Positions 1 to 8,126 of a DNA stretch of 64,000 nucleotides are shown piece by piece. The notes beneath the pieces were generated by a model, which had not been told where the DNA came from, made no database searches, and was given only the letters and a program-made list of their open reading frames with translations. The first letter of the stretch is position 1. Every line of letters starts with the position of its first letter. The stretch spans positions 1 through 64,000 of the forward strand of contig NZ_RHFH01000005.1 in the NCBI RefSeq assembly GCF_004745075.1, given 5' to 3'. A program made the position numbers and the translations under genes. The DNA comes from Brevibacterium sp. S111. GTDB taxonomy: Bacteria > Actinomycetota > Actinomycetes > Actinomycetales > Brevibacteriaceae.

Positions 1-589
1 ACATCGCTATATGCGCCCGCAGCCAGGTGTCCTGCTTCATATCCAGGGCCGGTTCAACAAACGCGTAGCGCGAGAACGGCAGGCAACCGACGAAGAGAAA
101 GACTTTCGTGTGTGTCCCCGCGACCGGGTCGGTAAGCGTCATCGTTTTGCCCGACCAGTCGACTTCGACGCTTTGGCCGGCCTTGTGTCCGACTCGAGAG
201 GCCAGGCCGGAAACGAGCACATGGTGCTGGTAGGTCTTGCAGAAGCGGTCATAGCCCATCGCCGGCGAGTCTGTGGTGGCGCAGGCGTCACGGTACTCGC
301 TATGCAATAGTTTCAGCGTGACCCCGACGCGCGCGAGTTCGCGGTGGACTTCACTCCAATCAGGTTGGGCGTAGACACTCTCATGCTGGCCACGGCCAGG
401 AAACAATCGAGCGTAGACATCGGCATCCGGCATCCCGGCTGCCTCGTCGTAGGACAGCCCCACGGCGTCAGCGGCAGCGATGACGGCGTCGACGGAATGT
501 CTCGACATGCCCTGAGCGGCAATCTGGCGGCGAGAGAGTCCTTCAGATCGGAGGCGAAGCACCAACTTCGCTTTAATTTTGCGTACCAT
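1..589 (-). CDS. istA: IS21-family transposase IstA, N-terminal part (runs off the left edge)
   Basis: Reading the minus strand from an ATG at 589 gives an open frame to the window edge, beginning MVRKIKAKLVLRLRSEGLSR. It has an N-terminal helix-turn-helix (SRRQIAAQGMSRHSVDAV) and then the start of an integrase core (VEVDWSGKTMTL, with the first catalytic Asp in the VDWSG motif). IS21 IstA cuts and joins the element ends together with the IstB ATPase, which would lie outside the window. A Shine-Dalgarno AGAAGGAG sits just upstream of the ATG, inside a long hairpin (597-636). The gene is intact as far as it can be seen, about 196 codons. The family call rests on the HTH plus DWSG architecture and on the multiple terminal repeats found just upstream. 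Confidence 0.85.
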   Translation of the reverse strand, partial: MVRKIKAKLVLRLRSEGLSRRQIAAQGMSRHSVDAVIAAADAVGLSYDEAAGMPDADVYARLFPGRGQHESVYAQPDWSEVHRELARVGVTLKLLHSEYRDACATTDSPAMGYDRFCKTYQHHVLVSGLASRVGHKAGQSVEVDWSGKTMTLTDPVAGTHTKVFLFVGCLPFSRYAFVEPALDMKQDTWLRAHIAM

Positions 590-596
590 TCGTTTT

Positions 597-636
597 GCTC
601 CTTCTACCGCGTGAGTGGCCACGCGGTAGAAGGAGC
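597..636 (-). promoter_or_regulatory. Perfect hairpin covering the istA ribosome binding site
   Basis: Two 17-nt arms (597-613 and 620-636) are perfectly complementary around a 6-nt loop. On the istA (minus) transcript the 3' arm contains the GAAGGAG Shine-Dalgarno, seven nucleotides from the ATG. Transcripts entering from outside the IS would fold and hide the ribosome binding site. This resembles the fold-back protection known for other transposase genes, but the role here is inferred. Confidence 0.6.
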
Positions 637-642
637 CTAGAA

Positions 643-752
643 ACAGGTGGCGCTGAAGTCGAATATTCGGGGGCGCTCACGACGCCGGTCGACACCCAAG
701 ACAGGTGGCGCTCAAAGACGAGCGCAGTGGCGCCCAAGAAGCCGAATATTCA
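643..752. repeat. Terminal repeats of the IS21-type element
   Basis: The motif ACAGGTGGCGCTNAA occurs at 643-657 and 701-715, with a diverged GCAGTGGCGCCCAA at 724-737. CGAATATTC also occurs near 660-669 and 743-751. Multiple short subterminal repeats are typical of IS21-family ends, where the transposase binds. The outer tip of the IS is probably between about 645 and 755; I could not fix the exact base. Confidence 0.6.
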
Positions 753-862
753 GTCGAGCAACTGAGCTCTGCCGTACGCGGACGGGCACACGTCGGTGGC
801 CGTTGTCGGTGCAACTGCCGGCCAGGTGCCCCTCCGCATGGCTCCGTAATCTCACTGCCGAC

Positions 863-907
863 TCTCTGCGCTCGCCGGAGAGGTGTTGCTGCCAGCGAGC
901 GCAGAGA
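863..907 (-). terminator. Terminator-like hairpin after the teichoic acid genes
   Basis: Perfect 12-nt arms TCTCTGCGCTCG (863-874) and CGAGCGCAGAGA (896-907) lie immediately downstream of the epimerase stop codon (913-915, minus strand). There is no clear U-tract, so this could be a weak terminator or an mRNA-end hairpin. Confidence 0.5.
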
Positions 908-912
908 CGCAT

Positions 913-1980
913 CTATATCAGTGGTCCATCCTCAAATGATCGAATTGTGCGGGAGACGCCGGTTTTGAGATCGTTGGCTGGCTTCCAGCCGAGAGCTTCA
1001 AGTCTGTCCGAGGCCAGACCCAACGAAGCCACTGGAGAAAAAGCTCCACTATCTTCTTGATTGACGAACTCAAGCTTGAGCTCTTTCTCGGGCCTCGCTG
1101 TTGCGAAGGTCTCTGCAAGTTCACGAATACTGACGTTACCTGCCGGATCTGCCACGTTGTATACGGGGTCATCACCGCAGAGATGTGCATAGAACAAGCC
1201 AGAGACGGCGTCCGCTACGTACGTGTAAGTACGGGTGGCTGCGCCAGCGCTCATCATTTTGATGTCTCGGCTGTTGACGACATCGGCGAGGAAATCGGCT
1301 TGAACTCTTCCATCGTCAAGAGCCATACCCGGGCCGTATATGTGTCCGAATCGAGCGCTGAGAGGGCGTATACCGAATTCGGCGGCGTAAGCGGCCAGAG
1401 CAGTTTCTGCTATACGCTTGCCTTCCGAATAGCTCGCTCGCGGACTGAAATGTTGGAACGAGCCGACCGAATCTTCTGAGATCAATTGAGCGCCGGAAAC
1501 ACTTCCGTAGACCTCAGATGACGACAGGAGAACAAAGGATCCTCCGCCCTTCTCCTCCTGGGCGTCCAACAGATTCATTGTGCCCAGCGTATTTGCTTTC
1601 AACGTGGTCACAGGAGACATTTTGTGCAATGAGGGACGAGCGGGCGAAGCTCCGTGAAAGACTGTATCGAAAGTGCTGTCGAATGATTGAGGTTCGCTAA
1701 CATCGCCTGCAATCAGTTTGAAGTCAGTTCGATCAAGTGCGCTTCCGAACCGCGACTTCGCTTTCTCCAGATTCCGCACCATACCAGTGAGACGCAGATT
1801 GAGACCGTGCAGATCGTTCGCTGCGAGAAGCGTGCCCACAATGTACATCGGGATCATTCCCGAAGCACCCGTGACTAGAATGTTCTGACCACTGTAGGTG
1901 TCCCAGGGTAACTGAGCTTTTGCTATCTGCTGGACGTCTTCCTTGAAGACTGGTGAGTCGAATAGGACAACGTCATTCAC
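913..1980 (-). CDS. NAD-dependent sugar epimerase/dehydratase (SDR family)
   Basis: Extended short-chain dehydrogenase of about 355 residues. It has an N-terminal Rossmann motif (NILVTGASGM), an SSSEVYG strand and the YSEGK catalytic Tyr-Lys pair, as in UDP-glucuronate decarboxylases and dTDP-glucose dehydratases. The frame is open further upstream, but those starts would lie deep inside the preceding tarI-like gene. I chose GTG at 1980, which overlaps the tarI stop by 8 nt with an AGG upstream, giving VNDVVLFDSPVF. It is the last gene of the minus-strand group and is followed by a hairpin. It occupies the place that TarJ (ribulose-5-phosphate reductase) holds beside TarI elsewhere, yet it is an epimerase-type SDR. 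It probably makes or reduces the sugar or polyol that TarI activates; the substrate is unknown. Confidence 0.8.
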   Translation of the reverse strand: MNDVVLFDSPVFKEDVQQIAKAQLPWDTYSGQNILVTGASGMIPMYIVGTLLAANDLHGLNLRLTGMVRNLEKAKSRFGSALDRTDFKLIAGDVSEPQSFDSTFDTVFHGASPARPSLHKMSPVTTLKANTLGTMNLLDAQEEKGGGSFVLLSSSEVYGSVSGAQLISEDSVGSFQHFSPRASYSEGKRIAETALAAYAAEFGIRPLSARFGHIYGPGMALDDGRVQADFLADVVNSRDIKMMSAGAATRTYTYVADAVSGLFYAHLCGDDPVYNVADPAGNVSIRELAETFATARPEKELKLEFVNQEDSGAFSPVASLGLASDRLEALGWKPANDLKTGVSRTIRSFEDGPLI

Positions 1981-2695
1981 CGTCGAATGCCTCGCGATCT
2001 TCAATAAGCGTAAGGAATGTCCGGCAGACATAATAGTCGGAAGCGGTGGTGATCTTGATGTTGGTGCGTGGACCTTCGACTCGGTGCACGTCATAACCGA
2101 AACTGTGCATCAAGGTACAGGTGTCAATAGAGTCATTCTCGCCTCCTGCCACAGCCCGATCGTACCCTTCGAGTGCATCGACGAGGCGGAAAGTCTGGGG
2201 GGCCTGGGCGGTCCACAACGGATCACGAGGAATAACGTCTTTGATTCCGTCTCCTTCTTCCACAACGACAGTCTCGGTCATCTTGGTGCAAGTGACGGCC
2301 GATCCAAATTCAAGGCCACTCTCGATGTTGCGCGATACCAAGTCGGCGTCGATCAATGGGCGGACGCCATCATGGATAAGGACGAGGCTATCCGGGTCGT
2401 TGTTCTCGGCCACGACTTTGAGAGCGTTGTGTCTGGATTCCTGTCCGGTCGAGCCACCATCGACAATCCATTTCACTTTGGTCAGTTCATACCTTTTGAC
2501 CAACCGTTCGAGGTACTCACGAAATTCGGGGAGAATAGCTACCGCAATGGCATCGATGTCGGGGTGTTGTTGAAAGACATCGAGGGTGTGAACGATGACG
2601 GGCCGGCCATGGATCTCCAAAAACTGCTTCGGACGTGAACTGTGAGCCATTCTGGCCCCCACTCCACCAGCGAAGACTACTGCAATGTTTGCCAT
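1973..2695 (-). CDS. tarI: IspD/TarI-type cytidylyltransferase
   Basis: A 240-residue nucleotidyltransferase starting MANIAVVFAGGVGARM, the glycine-rich CTP-binding loop, followed by KQFLEIHGRPV. Other family positions are present (IHDGVRPL, PRDPLWTAQAPQTF, NIKITTASDYYV). The family makes CDP-methylerythritol (IspD) or CDP-ribitol and related CDP-polyols (TarI). The AGGVGxRM loop and the location between a TagF-like polymerase and an SDR favour a TarI role in teichoic acid precursor synthesis in the cytoplasm. Its start overlaps the 3' end of the upstream polymerase gene by 19 nt, so translation is probably coupled. The polyol could be ribitol, mannitol or another one; sequence alone does not decide. 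Confidence 0.85.
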   Translation of the reverse strand: MANIAVVFAGGVGARMAHSSRPKQFLEIHGRPVIVHTLDVFQQHPDIDAIAVAILPEFREYLERLVKRYELTKVKWIVDGGSTGQESRHNALKVVAENNDPDSLVLIHDGVRPLIDADLVSRNIESGLEFGSAVTCTKMTETVVVEEGDGIKDVIPRDPLWTAQAPQTFRLVDALEGYDRAVAGGENDSIDTCTLMHSFGYDVHRVEGPRTNIKITTASDYYVCRTFLTLIEDREAFDGE

Positions 2696-4458
2696 TCGTT
2701 CTCCTCGTTTTCTTCCTCTTCGGCTGTCATGGGACGAGGTTCGTCTTCAGCCGAATTCGCTGCTGCTTCTTCTTCGTATTTGTCGTTTTCCAGAATGTTC
2801 TCGTGATCGCGAGCAGCCAGATCATCAAAATTGATCGAAGCTTCTTGTGCAGGTTCAATGATCGGTGTGGACACGACAAGCGTGTCAATCACTCTGTCAG
2901 AGTTGTTCGTATCCACGAAGTCGAAGTTCTCACGTACGAACTCCTTGGTCTTTTCCACACTCAGCGCAGGCTGGCGGATGAGGTTGACCAATTCGTCGAA
3001 CGTAGTCGCGATGCTGCCAGGTGCAGCCTTTTCGTAGTCTCTGTGCATTCCACGCGTTGCTGAGTATGTTTCGAGATCGTACGCAAAAAATATCATCGGG
3101 CGTTCTAGCAGCGAGTATTCGTAAATGACCGAGGAGTAGTCCGTGATGAGGACGTCAGAGATCAGCAAGAGGTCGTTGGTGTCGGGACAAGAAGCGACAT
3201 CGATCAGTCGGTCGCTGAATTCCGAAGGGATCGGAGCCGGCTCCGGGATGAAGTGGTGTTGACGGAAGAGGACAACGGTGTCGTCACCGCATGCATCGTA
3301 GAGTGCTTGGAAATCTATGACATCGTAATCGTAGTGTGCGTCGCCAGACCCTCGACCTCGGAATGTGGGGGCCCAGAGGATCTTACGTTTGTCCTTCGCC
3401 TCGGGGAAGTCGTTTTCGAATTCCACAAGAACTTCTTCCGCACGCCCTTCTCGGAGGAATCCGTCTATACGCGGTAGACCGGTCGCGAAGACCGATTCTC
3501 GTTCGATGCCGAAGGCTTCGCTATATACATCGCGAAGGTGCTGAGACCCACATATGGCATAGGAATACTGCCGGTGAGCATTTCGGAGATTCGGTGAGCC
3601 ATATTGGCCGAACCGACTGTAACCGACCGATTTGAATCCGCTACCCGCGTGCCACAGCTGAATGATCTTCTGCTCATTCCGATTGCCGAGATCTTTCAGC
3701 ACGGCGAAGTAGTCATCGATGAGGATGGTATTCGCCTTGCCCATCTGCCAAGCAAGGTGGAAGGCGCTTCGCCGCGAGCTTGTCCGGCCTGTTCTGAACG
3801 AATAGGCGAAGTTGTAATCCTTATCGAGACCGCGTTCGATCATCCTGTCGTGGACGGCCTTGAGGTTACCTTGCATGTTTGGTCTCGCCTCGGAAGCGAA
3901 CAGAATGTTGCTGCCGTCGTCGGGGCGCTTCTTCGATCCGGCCGAGTAGACCTTTCGAAGAGCTTTTCGCTTTGTCTTTGCCCACTTACCGCGGATCTTC
4001 GACTTCATTCGCGCCACCCTGGACGACGGTTTGCCCGCGGAGCGACCGAACGAGTATGTACGCATCAGGAAGAATGGTGCGCCCTCGTCATCAGAGACAC
4101 CAAAGGTCACTGTGTACGCCGAACGATTCTTGTTGTACACGAAAGCACGCGAGTACCCATCCAACTCGCCGACTCTCCCCAGGGGGAAGTTTGCGGGATG
4201 GAGCTGGCCGCGCCGCAATGCCACCATATAATACGTGCCGTTGGGCACCTGGGAGCGACGGTTGAATTGCGTGACGTTGATCGTCAGCCGGTAGCGACCC
4301 GAAGCGACGGGTTCGAAGGCGACCGGGAGCAGATTCACTCCAGGGTTCGCGTTCGAGGTGAGGTAGAAGCCGTCGACGTCCTCACCTGGGAACTCCACAG
4401 TGAAACTGAGGTTCACTCGCTCCCAGTCGAGGTCGACAATTTTCAGTTCTTCGGACAC
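2677..4458 (-). CDS. CDP-glycerol/CDP-polyol glycerophosphotransferase (TagF/TarL-like)
   Basis: A 593-residue protein with a C-terminal glycerophosphotransferase domain of the TagB/TagF family: IIQLWHAGSGFKSVG, RKILWAPTFRG, then VLITDYSSVIYEYSLLERP, where the LWHA His and the TDYSS motif line the active site. The first 130 or so residues form a beta-rich N-terminal domain, and the last 70 are acidic and low-complexity. The enzyme would add or polymerise polyol phosphate from a CDP donor on the inner membrane face. The start is a GTG at 4458 preceded by AAGGGGAG. It lies directly upstream of the tarI-like and epimerase genes and overlaps tarI, so the three probably act as one operon that makes and polymerises a polyol phosphate. 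Confidence 0.85.
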   Translation of the reverse strand: MSEELKIVDLDWERVNLSFTVEFPGEDVDGFYLTSNANPGVNLLPVAFEPVASGRYRLTINVTQFNRRSQVPNGTYYMVALRRGQLHPANFPLGRVGELDGYSRAFVYNKNRSAYTVTFGVSDDEGAPFFLMRTYSFGRSAGKPSSRVARMKSKIRGKWAKTKRKALRKVYSAGSKKRPDDGSNILFASEARPNMQGNLKAVHDRMIERGLDKDYNFAYSFRTGRTSSRRSAFHLAWQMGKANTILIDDYFAVLKDLGNRNEQKIIQLWHAGSGFKSVGYSRFGQYGSPNLRNAHRQYSYAICGSQHLRDVYSEAFGIERESVFATGLPRIDGFLREGRAEEVLVEFENDFPEAKDKRKILWAPTFRGRGSGDAHYDYDVIDFQALYDACGDDTVVLFRQHHFIPEPAPIPSEFSDRLIDVASCPDTNDLLLISDVLITDYSSVIYEYSLLERPMIFFAYDLETYSATRGMHRDYEKAAPGSIATTFDELVNLIRQPALSVEKTKEFVRENFDFVDTNNSDRVIDTLVVSTPIIEPAQEASINFDDLAARDHENILENDKYEEEAAANSAEDEPRPMTAEEEENEENEWQTLQ

Positions 4459-4732
4459 ACGCTCCCCTTACCCCTGCGGGCTTCACTTCCAAGAAAGATG
4501 ATATTCAACGTTTCGTAACGGCAATAGCCTAACAGCCGCGCTTTCGTGGGTCGGCCCAGACGGTCTTCGGCGCGTAGTACGTCGCCACCTTCGACAACTG
4601 TCGAATGCTTACACAGTCGATGTCGGCCTGCCCGTCAGACCATACGGTTGAAGAATCACGAGCATGATCCAGACATCAGCCTGAAGACACTTGCTTCATC
4701 GTCCGCCGATTCGGCGAAGGTAGTTCTGCCGA

Positions 4733-6427
4733 TCAAGGACGTCGCCGTCCGAACCACTTCGGCCGAAAGCCTTTCGAAGACTCTACGTCGTCCCACACCG
4801 CAACCATGACGAACTTGGCACCCTCCTTGGTATTGATGACCGGCAGTGCCTCTTCGTCTGTGAATAGGTATCTCGTCACCGGCGGTCTGGTCCGCATAAC
4901 CTTTTTCGTCCGGAATGTGCCATCAGTGCAGAACCACTGGTGCTCCCCGTCGAGATTGACACGCAGATGCCATCCCGCGAACCGCTTATCGGGCAGGGCG
5001 AACCTCTGTATCGCAAGAGTCTCGGAACCGTTGTTCGCCCAGCGCTTGGAGTCCCGAAATTCAGTCGCTCCGCTGGGAACCTTTACCACGTCTCCTTGGA
5101 TTGCAGCGTTCCTGACTGCCTTTGAATACGTTTCCGATGCATCCGGCGATCCACTGTGGTAATACACTAGGAAGGGCTTCTGTCCGAAACGCCCTCTCGA
5201 CTTCTCCAGCTTTTCGGGCGTCACATGGTCCGTGCACACGGTATCGACTCCGGCGTTGAGTACCCCGTCAGCGAGAACACTGTCATTGGAGATCGTGTAT
5301 GCAAGGACTCTCAGGCCAGCGTTCCTAATCTTGCTCACCACATCTGCGGTGGCAAGACCCCACCGTAGCGCGACAGCACAGATTCCGGTGTCCACGCAAT
5401 AGGTCGTGATTTCGTCGAGTCGCCCCATACTCATCCCCACCAAGAACTGATAATGCGAGAAATGGTGCACAGAGTCGATGTCGCGATGCATCTGCTCCGA
5501 ATAGGCCTGGATCAGCAGCCGATCAAGAGCGCTCTCGTCATATTGGAAATCCTCAAGCAGAGAGCGCACACGGTTCTTGACATCATTTCCCTCGACTTTG
5601 TGAAAGTCGATCTCGAACGTGCATTCAGGGTGTTTCCTGACGATCTCGTACAGTTCCCTCGCGTCCATCATCGATTCGCCATACGGCTTCAAACGCATTG
5701 CGCGTTCGTAGGTCATCTCAACAAAATCATCGCTGTATTCGATCCCGCTGCGATCACACACAGATTTCGTCCATCGGCCGGCAACGAGCCTCCGGTCGGT
5801 GGTGTACGACAAATCCACTTCAAAATACGTGTACCCATTTTCAACAGCGTGTTCGAATGCCGCCTTCGTATTGTGGTTCGAGGTCCCTCCATATCCCCCC
5901 AACGCATGAGCCATGAGTTCATTCGAGAACATCCGTGAACCGCAGTTCGCAGTCTTTCCAGATTGGTCAACCCACTGCGCGTCCAACACGAGGTTGTGGT
6001 GGTCTAGGTGGCAAAGTTCAGCAACATCGTCGCCTGGCAGGATGAGTTGCTTAGGCGACATTTCCGCTGATGCAGCTTCCCATACTCTCTTCTCGCTGTA
6101 CCACTGCCACTTGTCTGCGATTCTGCGGCGAGCGTGGAACCCACGAAACACAGCCTCGGTGTGGCCAAACCCGTCAACAACCTTCCATGAGGAGGGATCA
6201 TTATCAGTAGCCGGTTGTGCCGCCAGGTGCCTGAGTGCCCCCGAACCTCTACTTGTCTGCATCCCGCGAATGCCCAGTTTCTGGAATTCCTCTTTGTAAT
6301 GCTGCGAGGTAGCGCCGTTGCCTACGTACACAATGTGCCCGCAGTTTGGCATAGGAACGGTGGAACCATCGGGGCCAATGAGCTTAGTGGGGCCCGTTAG
6401 CAGGTTTTCGTTCTTCTCGGTGTCCAA
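4733..6427 (-). CDS. GDPD-like protein with an unusual N-terminal domain
   Basis: A 564-residue protein starting at TTG 6427 with GAGGA upstream. The central part (about residues 165-430) matches a glycerophosphodiester phosphodiesterase barrel: MAHALGGYGG for the usual HRG, then FEVDLSYTTD with the E-x-D metal ligands, and a late VDTVCTDH segment. The motif normally reading G..V..HD is instead RRLVAGRW, so one catalytic His is missing. The first 160 residues (GNGATSQHYKEEF...) and the last 150 belong to no family I recognise. No signal peptide is visible. It sits at the head of the polymerase-tarI-epimerase group, about 270 bp upstream. It could be a glycerophosphodiester-binding or altered hydrolase involved in teichoic acid turnover; function uncertain. 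Confidence 0.65.
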   Translation of the reverse strand: MDTEKNENLLTGPTKLIGPDGSTVPMPNCGHIVYVGNGATSQHYKEEFQKLGIRGMQTSRGSGALRHLAAQPATDNDPSSWKVVDGFGHTEAVFRGFHARRRIADKWQWYSEKRVWEAASAEMSPKQLILPGDDVAELCHLDHHNLVLDAQWVDQSGKTANCGSRMFSNELMAHALGGYGGTSNHNTKAAFEHAVENGYTYFEVDLSYTTDRRLVAGRWTKSVCDRSGIEYSDDFVEMTYERAMRLKPYGESMMDARELYEIVRKHPECTFEIDFHKVEGNDVKNRVRSLLEDFQYDESALDRLLIQAYSEQMHRDIDSVHHFSHYQFLVGMSMGRLDEITTYCVDTGICAVALRWGLATADVVSKIRNAGLRVLAYTISNDSVLADGVLNAGVDTVCTDHVTPEKLEKSRGRFGQKPFLVYYHSGSPDASETYSKAVRNAAIQGDVVKVPSGATEFRDSKRWANNGSETLAIQRFALPDKRFAGWHLRVNLDGEHQWFCTDGTFRTKKVMRTRPPVTRYLFTDEEALPVINTKEGAKFVMVAVWDDVESSKGFRPKWFGRRRP

Positions 6428-6820
6428 TTGGTCAGATCCTCAGTTTGTGCGACAGCCTTCGCCTCGGGGTTCAAATGCACGGCCTTGTGTGCTGATGAAT
6501 GTTTGCCCCACACACTAACTTAGATGTAGTCGCGGCGGACGCCAGACGCCGGATCGCCAGGCATTCACTTCCATAGTGGCCAATCACATACCGGCCCTCG
6601 GAATGCGCGACCCACTGTCAGCGCTGGGTCTTCCCGCCCGGCTTCGCACCGCGCCTAAACACTCTCCAGCAAGCTCGGCGGCATAACACCAGGAGAGACT
6701 GGGTGCCCCCGTAGGGACGTGACTAGTCTTCAATTTTGGCCCGTACCATTGTGGGTGACATCGTCGACGAGGGCGACCCAGCCGTCGAACGAGCATTCTT
6801 TGAGATTCGAAAGGGACACT
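6428..6820. other. Divergent intergenic region
   Basis: No convincing gene in 393 bp between the divergent GDPD-like and glycerophosphotransferase-like genes. It must contain both promoters. The downstream end carries a GAAAGGGA ribosome binding site for the GTG at 6821. I see no strong repeat or hairpin. Confidence 0.5.
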
Positions 6821-8101
6821 GTGAAGAGCCTGCTACGTAAGACAGCCCTATGGGCGGTGCGGTCGCCTGCTTGGAACACGACGAGCAAGTGGATCAGAGG
6901 CACAGAGCGCTGGAACCGGTTCGAAGACGAATACGATGGCAGCTATGCCAAGGGTGACGTGGTCGTCTACTTCGGTGATCGCAGTTCCAAGTTCTATCAG
7001 CTCGAACAGTGGCTTCCCGTGCTCGAAGAACTGCACAAGAAGCACCGAGTCGTTCTCGTCCTGCGCAAAGGTTCTTCACTGCTGCAAGCGCTGGAATCCA
7101 CACATCTTCCGGTGGTCTTCAAACGACGCTTCGACCCCCTTCACACCTTCTACCACGCCAACGATTTCAAGCTCGCACTCTATGTGAACAACGGTGTGAC
7201 GAACTTCCAGTCCCTGGCCTTCGCCCCGATAGTCCACGTCCACGTCAATCATGGTGAGTCTGACAAACTCAGCATGGTGTCCAACCAGGCGAAATCCTAC
7301 GACAAAGTGTTCGTCGCCGGCGATGCTGCGATCGAACGCCACCGCAGAGCACTCATCGATTTCGACGAATCGGCACTGGTCAAGGTTGGTCGCCCGCAGC
7401 TCGACGTCGACCGGCCCTCAGAACTCGAGCCTTCGTCTGCGCGGACGATCATGTACGCGCCGACGTGGGAAGGCGAAAACGATTCGAACAACTACACCTC
7501 AGTCGACCTCTATGGACCTCAGATCGTCGAGGCAGCACTGAGGATCCCGAACACCCGACTGATCTATAAGCCTCATCCCCGGGTCGAAGCATCCTGCGAC
7601 CCCGCTATGACCGAGGCCAACGAGCGTATCCTCACATGCATCGCCCAAGCCAACGAAACTATCGCCGACCCGACTAAGCAGCACCAGGTGCTCATGCAGG
7701 GCGACATCCTCGCCATGTTCGGCGCGGTCGACTTGCTTGTCACCGACATCTCGAGTGTCGGACTCGATTTTCTCTACCTCGAGCCGCACAAGCCCTTGGC
7801 GCTGACGGATCGCCGCACCGATTCGGCCAAACTCAACGCCGAAGCGCCCGTCAGTCGGGCCACTCCGATCATCGACGCCTCTACGATCGCCAGGGTGGAA
7901 TCGATGCTGTTGGAGATGCTCTCCGATGACACGGCCGCCGCTGCTCGGCAAGATCTCAGGCGCCACTACTTCGGCGAAGGTGAGAAAGGGACTTCGACGG
8001 CACTGTTCACCGCTGCCGTCTCCAAGCTCATTGCCGATCGCACCGTCGAACTGAAGAAGTTCCACTCAGACAGCACGAATGCCGAGTCCAGCGACGAGTA
8101 G
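6821..8101 (+). CDS. TagB/TagF-like glycerophosphotransferase, paralogue 1
   Basis: A 426-residue protein (VKSLLRKTALW...) starting at GTG 6821 behind GAAAGGGA; longer upstream ATG options lack a ribosome binding site. It shares FYQLEQWLPV, FYVNN-type, NFQSLAFAP, HGESDKLSMVSNQAKSYD, GRPQLD, MYAPTWEGE and YKPHPR, ending in LLVTDISSVGLDFLYLEP. These are the CDP-glycerol glycerophosphotransferase fold, with HGES in place of the LWHG-type site and TDISS in place of TDYSS. It is clearly homologous to the minus-strand gene at 17365-18633, so the locus has a duplicated enzyme. It is probably a primase or linkage-unit transferase, or builds a second polymer. It is transcribed toward the glycosyltransferase at 8127, which it meets tail to tail. 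Confidence 0.8.
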   Translation: MKSLLRKTALWAVRSPAWNTTSKWIRGTERWNRFEDEYDGSYAKGDVVVYFGDRSSKFYQLEQWLPVLEELHKKHRVVLVLRKGSSLLQALESTHLPVVFKRRFDPLHTFYHANDFKLALYVNNGVTNFQSLAFAPIVHVHVNHGESDKLSMVSNQAKSYDKVFVAGDAAIERHRRALIDFDESALVKVGRPQLDVDRPSELEPSSARTIMYAPTWEGENDSNNYTSVDLYGPQIVEAALRIPNTRLIYKPHPRVEASCDPAMTEANERILTCIAQANETIADPTKQHQVLMQGDILAMFGAVDLLVTDISSVGLDFLYLEPHKPLALTDRRTDSAKLNAEAPVSRATPIIDASTIARVESMLLEMLSDDTAAAARQDLRRHYFGEGEKGTSTALFTAAVSKLIADRTVELKKFHSDSTNAESSDE

Positions 8102-8126
8102 GTTCTCGGCTCCAAGCCCACCCGAC

